A stretch of 7,657 nt of DNA from NCBI GenBank assembly GCA_016212735.1, contig JACRDZ010000042.1, forward strand, positions 1 through 7,657. Reading direction: 5' to 3'. The notes below the pieces were generated by a model. It made no database searches and was not told where the DNA came from. It was given only the letters and a program-made list of their open reading frames with translations. Of this stretch, positions 1 to 6,353 are shown in pieces. Numbering within the stretch: position 1 is the stretch's first letter; the number at the start of each line of letters is the position of its first letter. The DNA comes from Candidatus Firestoneibacteriota bacterium. GTDB lineage: Bacteria; JACRDZ01. Made by a program: the position numbers and the translations under genes.

Positions 1-492
1 GTATTTCTGCCGCGAAGAATTAATATTAAAAAGTTGACAGTTATAGATCGGGATTTATTAAGAATTAAGCTTTATGTATCATGCAGTAAAGGAACTTATA
101 TCAGAACGTTGTGTCATGATATTGGTGCAAGTTTAGGATATGGTGCAATACTTACGGACTTAATGAGAATAAAAGTTGGTGATTACACACTTGATTGCGC
201 AGTAGAACTTTCAGAATTGAGAGATGCTTTTGATATAAATAAAAAAATAATTCCTATAGAAAAAGCTTTACATTTTGAATCAATTACTGTAAAACAGGGT
301 AATGAGAAATTAGTGAGACATGGAATACCATTTAATCAATTATGTGTTGAAGAAGATATTTATATTAATAAAGACAAAACAATGGTAAGAATCTTTTCTT
401 ATAATAAAGAGGAATTTCTTGCTGTTGGAGAAAAAAAAGAATATAATCATATTTTAATAAGACGTGGATTTAATAATCTGACACTAAAATAG
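1..492 (+). CDS. truB: tRNA pseudouridine(55) synthase TruB, 5'-truncated by window edge
   Basis: This is the C-terminal part (163 residues) of TruB, which isomerises U55 to pseudouridine in the T-loop of tRNAs in the cytoplasm. The reading frame is open from base 1, so the gene begins upstream; the TTG at 34 is internal, not a start. Visible are PRRINI near residue 4 and the TruB signature SKGTYIRTL at residues 29-37, whose Tyr and Arg belong to the active-site region. These are followed by DIGASLGYGA and a C-terminal PUA-like segment from about residue 95 (GNEKLVRHGIPF). The catalytic aspartate lies in the missing N-terminal half; full TruB is about 290-310 residues, so roughly 55% is present. 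The stop at 490-492 overlaps the Shine-Dalgarno of rpsO, and the 25-nt gap suggests co-transcription. A ribF gene, often found between truB and rpsO, is absent. Confidence 0.95.
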   Translation, partial: VFLPRRINIKKLTVIDRDLLRIKLYVSCSKGTYIRTLCHDIGASLGYGAILTDLMRIKVGDYTLDCAVELSELRDAFDINKKIIPIEKALHFESITVKQGNEKLVRHGIPFNQLCVEEDIYINKDKTMVRIFSYNKEEFLAVGEKKEYNHILIRRGFNNLTLK

Positions 493-500
493 GAGGAGGT
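491..500 (+). promoter_or_regulatory. Shine-Dalgarno of rpsO, unusually distant
   Basis: AGGAGGAGGT is a near-perfect anti-16S match, but it ends 17 nt before the ATG at 518 rather than the usual 5-9. An in-frame TAA at 506-508 blocks any earlier start in the S15 frame, so the ATG is fixed by the sequence. The SD also overlaps the truB stop codon, which suggests translational coupling. Confidence 0.6.
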
Positions 501-517
501 GTAAATAAAAGAAATAT

Positions 518-781
518 ATGGATAGAGAGAAAAAAAGAAATATAATCGAAAAATTCTGCGGTCATAAAACTGATACTGGTTCAACAGAAGTACAGGTCGC
601 ACTTTTAACTGAGAGAATTAATGAATTAACATTGCATTTTGAGAAGCATAAAAAAGATCATCATTCCAGGTTAGGACTTCTGAGATTGGTTGGGCAGCGC
701 AGACGTTTACTTGATTATCTTAAAACAAGGAATGTAGTTAAATATAGAAATTTAGTTAGTCAATTAGGTATAAGAAGGTAA
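518..781 (+). CDS. rpsO: 30S ribosomal protein S15
   Basis: The product (87 residues, family norm 88-89) is S15, a primary binder of the 16S rRNA central domain that nucleates platform assembly and makes a bridge to the 50S subunit. Family hallmarks are plain: [13 protein letters not shown] at residues 19-31, HKKDHHSR at 44-51, then [13 protein letters not shown] at 57-69 and a basic C-terminus LGIRR. One position differs from many homologues: the usual HSRRGLL reads HSRLGLL, with Leu52 in place of the second Arg. The start is fixed by an in-frame stop at 506-508, so the N-terminus is about two residues shorter than in E. coli. It lies between truB and pnp, the classic rpsO-pnp pair. In E. 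coli S15 represses its own translation through a leader structure; I see no clear equivalent in the 25-nt gap here. Confidence 0.98.
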   Translation: MDREKKRNIIEKFCGHKTDTGSTEVQVALLTERINELTLHFEKHKKDHHSRLGLLRLVGQRRRLLDYLKTRNVVKYRNLVSQLGIRR

Positions 782-816
782 ATTGCAAGGATTGCAAAGT
801 ATATTTAAAAGCCACT

Positions 817-863
817 AAATCCCAAATAGCAGATTTCAAAGTCCAATTAATATCTAAATTCCA
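817..863 (+). repeat. Degenerate AAATCCCAAAT-type intergenic repeat (copy 1)
   Basis: The rpsO-pnp spacer contains AAATCCCAAAT (817-827), followed by related AT-rich words such as AGATTTCAAA and AAATTCCAATATT. The same 11-mer occurs in inverted orientation twice at 5869-5900. It looks like a decayed member of a family of short, low-complexity intergenic repeats. The limits are approximate. Confidence 0.45.
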
Positions 864-880
864 ATATTTAAACTTAAGAT

Positions 881-890
881 ACAGTACTGT
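881..890. repeat. 10-bp perfect palindrome in rpsO-pnp spacer
   Basis: ACAGTACTGT is a perfect palindrome five bases before the pnp leader hairpin. It could be a small operator or chance; no family-specific operator is recognised and no convincing promoter surrounds it. Confidence 0.3.
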
Positions 891-894
891 CAAA

Positions 895-930
895 AGTAAT
901 ATATCATCTCTGTGGTTAATTGATATTACT
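895..930 (+). promoter_or_regulatory. pnp leader stem-loop, possible processing/autoregulation site
   Basis: AGTAATATATCA (895-906) can pair with TGATATTACT (921-930), giving 10 base pairs with a two-base bulge and a 14-nt loop. The hairpin ends 10 nt before the pnp Shine-Dalgarno (AAAGGAG, 941-947). In E. coli, RNase III cuts a hairpin in the pnp leader and PNPase then represses its own synthesis by degrading the leader duplex. A similar role here is inferred from position only; the stem is AT-rich and short, so it could also be incidental. Confidence 0.4.
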
Positions 931-956
931 AGCAAAAAACAAAGGAGATTTTTTTT

Positions 957-3068
957 ATGGTAGAAAAAGTAGAGACGGATCTATATGGATTTAAATTTAG
1001 TATTGAAACAGGAAGATTAGCAAAACAGGCAAGCGGATCCGTTCTCGTTAGTAGTGGTGATACTGCAGTTTTAGTAGCGGTTACAGTTTCACAAGAACCA
1101 AAAGATACGGATTTTTTTCCTCTAACAGTGGAATATCGTGAAAGATCTTATGCAGCCGGGAAAATTCCAGGAGGATTTATTAAACGTGAAGGGAGACCAA
1201 CAACTAAGGAAATATTAGTATCAAGATTGATTGATCGTCCTGTTCGTCCGTTATTTCCTGATGGTTTTAGAAATGAAGTTCAAATTGTCCCTCAAGTTTT
1301 ATCTGCAGATAACATAAATCCGCCTGATATATTAGCAATGATCGGAAGCTCAGCAGCTCTGGCAATTTCTGATATCCCGTTTAATGGACCTACTGGAGCA
1401 GTACGTGTTGGTAAAATTGACGATCAATATATAATTAATCCTAAATATGAATTATTGGAAAAAAGCTCAATTAATCTTATAGTAGCTGGTACTAAAAATG
1501 CAATTACTATGGTAGAATCGTTTTCTTCTGAAGTTTCAGAGAATGACATTCTGAAAGCTCTGGAATTTGGACATGAAGCAATAAAGCAAATTATTGCAGT
1601 TCAAGAGACATTAGTTGCAAAGTGCGGTAAACCAAAAAGAGAAATACCTTTGTTTGTAATTGAAGAGGAAATAGATAAAGCTGTAAGAGAATATATTACA
1701 CAAGAACTTAAGGATGCTTTACGCATAAAAGAAAAGCTTACTTTATATAGTAAAGTTGATGAATTGAAAAATAAAACCAGTGAATATTTTGTAAAAATAT
1801 TTCCAGAAAAAGAAAAAGATGTTTTGGAAGTATTTAGCAAAGTAGAAAGCGAATTGTTTCGCAGTCGTATATTAAATGAAAAAATAAGAAGCGATGGACG
1901 TGATCTAAAAGAAGTAAGACCTATTTCAATTGAAATAGGCGTGCTCCCGCGTACACATGGGTCAGGTTTGTTTACCCGCGGGGAGACACAGGCTCTTGTA
2001 ATAGCTACTTTGGGCACATCTGTTGATGAGCAGATTATAGATGATATTGAAGGAGATCGCAAAGAACATTTTTTACTGCATTATAATTTTCCTCCTTTCA
2101 GTGTTGGTGAAACAGGAAGATTTGTTGGCCCAGGACGAAGAGAAATAGGGCATGGTCACCTTGCAGAAATGGCATTAAGACCTGTTATCCCGAATCCTGA
2201 ACAATTTCCATATACTATCCGTATAGTATCAGAAATTCTTGAATCCAATGGTTCTTCTTCAATGGCAACAGTATGCGGTGGTTCTTTATGTATGATGGAT
2301 GCGGGTATCCCAATAAAATCTCCGGTTGCAGGTGTTGCTATGGGGCTTATTAAAGAAGAAAATAAAACAGCTATTCTTACAGATATTATGGGGATTGAAG
2401 ATCATCTGGGAGATATGGATTTTAAAGTTGCAGGTACAGAAAAAGGAATTACTGCTCTTCAAATGGATATTAAGATAGAAGGTATTACTTTTGAAATTAT
2501 TAAGCAGGTTCTTCTTGAAGCTTATCACGGTAGAATGTTTGTCCTCGAAAAAATGAATGAAGTAATATCTGCTCCAAGACAAGAACTCTCATCCTATGCC
2601 CCCAGAATTACGACATTTTATATTGATAAAGATAAAATTAGAGATGTAATAGGCCCGGGTGGAAAAGCAATAAAAAATATTATTGAAGAAACCGGTGTAA
2701 AGATAGATATTGAAGACGACGGTAAAATTGTTATTGCTTCAATTGATGAAAAAGGGACAGAAAGAGCACTTGAGATGATTAAATATCTTACTGAAGATGC
2801 AGAAGTTGGGAAAATTTATCTTGGTAAAGTTATGCGTATAGTTGCTTTTGGTGCTTTTGTTGAGGTTTTACCAGGGAAAGAAGGTCTTGTTCATATATCA
2901 AAACTGGCAGAGCATCATGTGAAAGAAGTTACTGATGTTGTTAAAGAAGGCGATGAAATTCTGGTAAAAGTGATTGAAATTGATAAACAGGGGAGAATAA
3001 ATCTCAGTCGTAAAGATGCAATATCAGAAAGTGAAAAGGATAAAAATAAAAAGAATCAAAATAAATAG
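957..3068 (+). CDS. pnp: Polynucleotide phosphorylase (PNPase)
   Basis: The product (703 residues, full length) is the trimeric 3'-to-5' exoribonuclease that degrades RNA phosphorolytically to nucleoside diphosphates and can also add 3' tails. Domains in order: first RNase PH fold about 10-140 (RERSYAAGKIPGGF, RLIDRPVRPLFP), alpha-helical linker to about 300, second RNase PH fold from IRSDGRDLKEVRP (310) to about 530, KH domain about 552-612 with the GPGG loop at 566-569, and S1 domain about 617-687. Catalytic elements are intact: phosphate-binding GSSS at 432-435 and EDHLGDMDF, where Asp482 and Asp488 match E. coli Asp486 and Asp492. A short Lys-rich tail follows S1. The start is ATG with AAAGGAG nine nt upstream. 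It follows rpsO by 175 nt with a leader hairpin and precedes an M16 peptidase by 15 nt. Confidence 0.99.
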   Translation: MVEKVETDLYGFKFSIETGRLAKQASGSVLVSSGDTAVLVAVTVSQEPKDTDFFPLTVEYRERSYAAGKIPGGFIKREGRPTTKEILVSRLIDRPVRPLFPDGFRNEVQIVPQVLSADNINPPDILAMIGSSAALAISDIPFNGPTGAVRVGKIDDQYIINPKYELLEKSSINLIVAGTKNAITMVESFSSEVSENDILKALEFGHEAIKQIIAVQETLVAKCGKPKREIPLFVIEEEIDKAVREYITQELKDALRIKEKLTLYSKVDELKNKTSEYFVKIFPEKEKDVLEVFSKVESELFRSRILNEKIRSDGRDLKEVRPISIEIGVLPRTHGSGLFTRGETQALVIATLGTSVDEQIIDDIEGDRKEHFLLHYNFPPFSVGETGRFVGPGRREIGHGHLAEMALRPVIPNPEQFPYTIRIVSEILESNGSSSMATVCGGSLCMMDAGIPIKSPVAGVAMGLIKEENKTAILTDIMGIEDHLGDMDFKVAGTEKGITALQMDIKIEGITFEIIKQVLLEAYHGRMFVLEKMNEVISAPRQELSSYAPRITTFYIDKDKIRDVIGPGGKAIKNIIEETGVKIDIEDDGKIVIASIDEKGTERALEMIKYLTEDAEVGKIYLGKVMRIVAFGAFVEVLPGKEGLVHISKLAEHHVKEVTDVVKEGDEILVKVIEIDKQGRINLSRKDAISESEKDKNKKNQNK

Positions 3069-3083
3069 ACTCTTGGAGTATAA

Positions 3084-4352
3084 ATGATTGATAAGATTAC
3101 CTTACCGAATGGTATTCGGCTAATAATGGAAGAACTTCCTTATTTACGTTCGGTAAGTATTGGGATATGGGTGCTCACAGGATCTTCTTTAGAAAATCAT
3201 ACTAAAAGCGGAATTTCTCATTTCCTTGAGCATATGCTTTTCAAAGGTACTGAAAAACGTACAGCCAAACAGATTGTAGAAGAACTTGATAGTGTCGGAG
3301 GCGACCTTCAAGCTTTTACAAGCCGCGAATTTACCTGCTTCTCAGCTAGAGTTCTGGACGATCATCTCCTGCGCGCAATAGATGTTCTTCACGATATAGT
3401 TGTAAATTCTGTTCTTCCTGAAGAAGAAATTCAAAAGGAAAAAGGTGTTGTTCAGGAAGAAATTTTTATGTATGAAGATACACCTGGTGAATTGATACAT
3501 GATTTATATACGTCAAAAATATGGCAGGATCATCCTTTAGGTTTGTCTATTCTTGGGACAGAGCATAATGTTAAGAATTTTACACAAGATAAACTTATGG
3601 AATATTATCATAAGTATTATTCAAGCAATAATATTGTTATTGCAGCCGCAGGAAATTTAAAGAAAGAAAACTTTATTAGTAAAACACAGGAGTATTTCAG
3701 TTCTCTTGGAAAGCAGAATATTGAATCAGACAAAACAATTCCTGAAGCAAAAAGCAGTATAAATATTTATAATAAAAAATTAGAACAGGTACATTTTTGT
3801 TTGGGGACGCATGGTTTATCTTTTGTTCATCCTTCACGATATTCATTATATTTACTTAATTCCATTATTGGCGGCAGCATGAGTTCACGTCTTTTTCAAT
3901 CAGTTCGTGAAAAACATGGGTTGGTTTATAATATTTATTCCTATCAATCTTCATATAGTTCTGCAGGAGTATTTTCAATTTATGCTGGTACAGCAGAAAA
4001 GAATTTCTTAAAAGTGATAGAAATTGTTCTGGAAGAGTTATATAAACTTAAATCAGAATATTTAAGTGAAAAAGAACTAAGAAATGTAAAAGAACAGTTA
4101 AAAGGCGGAATTACTCTTAGTATGGAAAGTTCAGAAAGCCGTATGGGACATCTGGCAAAATCAGAAATATATTTTAATCATTATATTGCTTTGGAAGAAA
4201 TATTTAAAAATATTGATGAAGTAAAATTGGAGGATATATTAAACCTTGCAAAAGAGTTATTTCAACCAAAAAATATTACAATGGTAGCTTTGGGTCCTGT
4301 TAATGATGATATAAAAGATAAAATTGACAGAATAATTGCTGAAAAGCTATAA
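3084..4352 (+). CDS. M16 family zinc metallopeptidase (processing-peptidase/YmxG type)
   Basis: This is a 422-residue pitrilysin/mitochondrial-processing-peptidase-like protease, the usual size for single-unit bacterial M16B enzymes, which act as dimers. The inverted zinc motif HFLEH is at residues 46-50 (His46, Glu49, His50), and the third metal ligand is probably a glutamate in VVQEEIFMYED (Glu125 or Glu126). The second half keeps GGSMSSRLFQ (263-272) and the Arg/Tyr segment VREKHGLVY (274-282), typical of an active, non-split member. No signal peptide or membrane segment is visible, so it should be cytoplasmic. The start is ATG with TTGGAG upstream, 15 nt after pnp. The pnp - M16 pairing is shared with Bacillus pnpA-ylxY-mlpA. 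The substrate is unknown. Its stop codon abuts the stop of the convergent oppD-like gene with no spacer. Confidence 0.95.
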   Translation: MIDKITLPNGIRLIMEELPYLRSVSIGIWVLTGSSLENHTKSGISHFLEHMLFKGTEKRTAKQIVEELDSVGGDLQAFTSREFTCFSARVLDDHLLRAIDVLHDIVVNSVLPEEEIQKEKGVVQEEIFMYEDTPGELIHDLYTSKIWQDHPLGLSILGTEHNVKNFTQDKLMEYYHKYYSSNNIVIAAAGNLKKENFISKTQEYFSSLGKQNIESDKTIPEAKSSINIYNKKLEQVHFCLGTHGLSFVHPSRYSLYLLNSIIGGSMSSRLFQSVREKHGLVYNIYSYQSSYSSAGVFSIYAGTAEKNFLKVIEIVLEELYKLKSEYLSEKELRNVKEQLKGGITLSMESSESRMGHLAKSEIYFNHYIALEEIFKNIDEVKLEDILNLAKELFQPKNITMVALGPVNDDIKDKIDRIIAEKL

Positions 4353-5330
4353 TTAATATCTCCAGCAACTGACTTCGCAGTCTTTTTTTATTGCTTTAAT
4401 TGCTGGTATTCTCATATTGCATATTTTTTCTGCAAAATGACATCGCGGTGCAAAACTGCATCCTGTAATTAAATCAAAAGGACCTGGGACTACTCCATCA
4501 ATAGTATCAAGACGGGGTTTTAATTTTCTGTCTGTATTAGGCTGTGGTACTGATGCTAAAAGGCCCTTGGTATATGGATGTAACGGATTTTTAAAAATAT
4601 TTTTTACAGGTCCAGTCTCAACAATTCTTCCTGCATACATGATTATAACTCTGTCAACATTTTCAGCAATTATTCCCATATCATGTGTAATTAAAAGAAG
4701 GGAAGTATTGAATTCATTTTTTTTCTTGCGCAATAAATCCAGAATTTGAACCTGTATCGTTACATCCAGAGCTGTTGTAGGTTCATCTGCTATAATAAGC
4801 AGAGGATTACACGCAAGAGCCATTGCAATCATGACTCTCTGACACATTCCGCCGCTTAAACGGAAAGGATATTCAATTAGTTTTTTTTCAGGAGAAGGAA
4901 TTCCGACTGCATCAAGAATACGTATAGCTTCTTTTAATGCATCTTTTTTTTTCATATTATTATGCAGTATAAGAGTTTCTGTAAGCTGATGTCCTATACT
5001 GAAAAGAGGATTTAACGATATAAAAGGTTCCTGAAAAATCATACCTATTTCTTTACCGCGGATTTTACGTAACTGACTTTTTTTAAGATTTAAAAGATTT
5101 GTATTATTAAATATTATTTCCCCTCCAACTATTTTTCCTGGGGGTAAAATTAATTTCATAATAGACAAAGCAGTAACACTTTTACCGCAACCCGATTCTC
5201 CAACCAAACCAACACTCTCTCCATATTTTAAATAAAAGCTTATATCATCTACAGCTTTTACTATTCCTTCAGGAGTGTAAAAATAGGTTTTTAGATTTTT
5301 AATTTCTAATAAATTATTATTTTCAGTCAT
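4353..5330 (-). CDS. oppD: Oligopeptide/dipeptide ABC transporter ATP-binding protein, OppD/DppD type
   Basis: This 325-residue cytoplasmic ATPase of the OppD/DppD class powers peptide import together with a partner ATPase and two permeases. Complete motifs are seen: Walker A GESGCGKS (44-51), Q-loop Gln100, signature LSGGMCQ (158-164), Walker B LLIIADE (177-183) and H-loop His216. The C-terminal oligo_HPY extension is present (HPYTKGLLASVPQ from 251). It is followed by five cysteines at 291, 297, 304, 318 and 322; homologues conserve such cysteines and an iron-sulfur cluster has been reported in some, so a cluster here is inference. The gene stands alone: no permease, OppF or binding-protein gene lies on its strand in this window, so partners must be encoded elsewhere or it is a leftover. 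No Shine-Dalgarno precedes the ATG; the promoter at 5343-5371 predicts a near-leaderless transcript. Confidence 0.95.
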   Translation of the reverse strand: MTENNNLLEIKNLKTYFYTPEGIVKAVDDISFYLKYGESVGLVGESGCGKSVTALSIMKLILPPGKIVGGEIIFNNTNLLNLKKSQLRKIRGKEIGMIFQEPFISLNPLFSIGHQLTETLILHNNMKKKDALKEAIRILDAVGIPSPEKKLIEYPFRLSGGMCQRVMIAMALACNPLLIIADEPTTALDVTIQVQILDLLRKKKNEFNTSLLLITHDMGIIAENVDRVIIMYAGRIVETGPVKNIFKNPLHPYTKGLLASVPQPNTDRKLKPRLDTIDGVVPGPFDLITGCSFAPRCHFAEKICNMRIPAIKAIKKDCEVSCWRY

Positions 5331-5342
5331 AATTATAACTGT

Positions 5343-5371
5343 ATTATAAGTGGCTTATATTAGTATGTCAA
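5343..5371 (-). promoter_or_regulatory. Consensus sigma70-type promoter of the oppD-like gene
   Basis: On the minus strand TTGACA (5371-5366) and TATAAT (5348-5343) are both perfect and separated by exactly 17 nt. The expected transcription start is near 5336, only about six bases before the ATG at 5330. There is no Shine-Dalgarno in the intervening 12 bases, so the mRNA should be leaderless or nearly so. Confidence 0.8.
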
Positions 5372-5405
5372 GGAAAGGCAGTATAATAAAAAAAATAAAC
5401 AACAA

Positions 5406-5420
5406 ATCATATTATATGAT
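5406..5420. promoter_or_regulatory. 15-bp perfect dyad upstream of oppD promoter
   Basis: ATCATATTATATGAT is a perfect 7+1+7 palindrome about 70-84 bases upstream of the predicted oppD transcription start, and 20 bases before the first recognisable codon of the transporter remnant. It could be a regulator binding site for either side. In such AT-rich DNA chance is a real alternative. Confidence 0.3.
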
Positions 5421-5439
5421 AAAATACTTTTATGTTTAA

Positions 5440-5820
5440 AGTATCGATGTAAGAATTTATTCCGGCCAGGTTGAACCTTATGAGGACTTAACTATAGGAA
5501 GGATTGATGCGGTACTTTTGGATTTGCCGATTGCAGCGTTTTACGGCAAGCCGAATCCAAAACTAAAATATGTTGGAAAACCAATAGGGGAGGGGCTGTA
5601 CGGAATATGCATCCGTCAGGAAGATGAAGAATTAAAAATCAAAATAGATAAAATTCTAGCAGAACTTCTTAAATCAGGTGAATTGAAGAAAATATATGAG
5701 AAATGGGATTTGTGGAACGATGCACAGGAAAAACTTTATGAAAAAATGCAGGTAGAAAGCGGTTACGCGGATTTAAAGAAGAGCCGCAAGACACCGATTT
5801 ATACATTTCTACCTTCTTAA
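5440..5820 (+). pseudogene. 3' remnant of a family-3 amino-acid ABC transporter substrate-binding protein
   Basis: The frame is open from 5440 (just after a TAA at 5437-5439) to the stop at 5820, giving 126 residues. It begins inside a conserved region, reading IYSGQVEPYEDL, GRIDAVLLDLPIA and VGKPIGEGLYGICIR, and ends with GELKKIYEKWDLWN. This is the C-terminal half of a periplasmic SBP_bac_3 protein binding polar amino acids. Family members are about 250-280 residues with an N-terminal signal peptide; the first roughly 130-150 residues, including the signal and first lobe, are missing. No ATG or Shine-Dalgarno precedes the fragment; the TTG at 5518 is an internal Leu codon in DAVLLD, not a start. 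It lies 95 nt before a broken ATPase gene on the same strand, so both are remains of one transporter operon. Confidence 0.85.
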
Positions 5821-5839
5821 AATGACCAAAACAATATTT

Positions 5840-5900
5840 GGAATTTTGCTTATTGAATATTGGGATTTATTTGGGATTTGTAATTTGAGATTTGGGATTT
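5840..5900 (+). repeat. TTTGGGATTT-type intergenic repeat block (copy 2)
   Basis: ATTTGGGATTT occurs exactly at 5869-5879 and 5890-5900, with variants TATTGGGATTT and GTAATTTGAGATTT around them; the reverse complement occurs at 817-827. The block fills most of the 95-nt gap between the two transporter remnants and ends six bases before the Shine-Dalgarno of the broken ATPase gene. It may mark a recombination or deletion point where a permease gene was lost. Confidence 0.65.
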
Positions 5901-5915
5901 ACAATAGGAGTATCC

Positions 5916-6300
5916 ATGATTAGTGTCAAAAACTTATATAAATCATATAATGACCATTATCTCTTTAAAGGAATAAGCCTTGAAATAACAAAAGGCGAGG
6001 TGGTTGCTTTTATCGGCCCTTCAGGAAGCGGAAAAAGTACATTTTTGAGATGTCTTAATGGATTAGAATATTTCCAGAAAGGTGAAATTATTGTCGATGG
6101 AATAGAACTCCATTCGATTAACCGTATTAATCCGAAAAAAGAAGATCTTGAAACAATTCGTAAAATCAGGTTAAAAACAGGTATGGTTTTTCAGCAATTT
6201 AATTTGTTTCATTGTTGAGATAGGCATACCCAATGAAATTTTTACAAATCCCAAAACCGAACGCACAAAATCCTTTTTAAGCAGGATATTAAATAAATAA
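5916..6300 (+). pseudogene. Internally deleted polar amino-acid ABC transporter ATPase (GlnQ/HisP type)
   Basis: The gene starts at ATG 5916 with AGGAG at 5906-5910. It encodes 100 residues of a normal GlnQ-type N-terminus: ISVKNLYKSY, Walker A GPSGSGKST and the Q-loop GMVFQQFNLF. It then stops at 6216-6218 just where homologues continue with PHMTVLEN. In another frame, from about 6211 to 6300, the sequence resumes with the family's C-terminus: IVEIGIPNEIFTNPK, then ERTKSFLSRILNK and TAA. The middle of about 110-120 residues, holding the LSGGQ signature, Walker B and H-loop, is gone, and the junction also shifts frame. The full protein would be about 240-250 residues. The product cannot hydrolyse ATP, so this is a pseudogene. 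It lies downstream of the binding-protein remnant, and no permease is left between them. Confidence 0.92.
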
Positions 6301-6302
6301 AT
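6291..6302. repeat. AAATAAATAAAT direct repeat, left of toxin-antitoxin module
   Basis: The 12-mer lies at the very end of the broken ATPase gene and recurs in the same orientation at 7131-7142, so the two copies bracket the toxin-antitoxin operon and the minus-strand remnant. It is low-complexity, so its meaning is uncertain. Confidence 0.35.
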
Positions 6303-6309
6303 AAAAATA

Positions 6310-6339
6310 TTGATAAATATATATTATTTGATATATAAT
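6310..6339 (+). promoter_or_regulatory. Promoter of the toxin-antitoxin operon
   Basis: TTGATA (6310-6315) and TATAAT (6334-6339) are separated by 18 nt. Transcription should start near 6346, giving a leader of about 64 nt before the antitoxin ATG at 6410. The promoter directly follows the ATPase pseudogene, so the module carries its own expression signals. Confidence 0.6.
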
Positions 6340-6353
6340 TAATAACAAGTATA

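Noticed and set aside
34..36. TTG at 34 as the start of a short TruB-like protein
   Set aside because: The frame is open to base 1 and the upstream residues PRRINI match TruB, so the gene is cut by the window edge rather than short.
1601..2062. Minus-strand 153-codon open frame inside pnp
   Set aside because: It lies wholly antisense to strongly conserved PNPase sequence, is Ser/Leu/Phe-rich as expected from a shadow of AT-rich coding, and shows no family motif.
2286..2582. Minus-strand 98-codon open frame inside pnp
   Set aside because: Antisense to the catalytic and following part of PNPase; composition and lack of SD mark it as a shadow.
4371..4389. GACT-TCGC-AGTC plus seven T as a plus-strand terminator for the M16 gene
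   Set aside because: The stem is only four base pairs and lies within coding sequence; too weak to list as a terminator.
4567..4749. Plus-strand 60-codon open frame inside the oppD-like gene
   Set aside because: Opposite strand of the Walker B to H-loop region of a clear OppD; no SD and no motif.
5382..5387. Plus-strand TATAAT as a -10 box for the transporter remnant
   Set aside because: No acceptable -35 element lies 16-18 nt upstream (ATTAGT there), and the downstream gene is a fragment.
5892..5915. Upstream TTG-type start (5892) for the broken ATPase
   Set aside because: It falls in the repeat block; ATG 5916 has AGGAG five nt upstream and begins at the family's usual MISVKNL.
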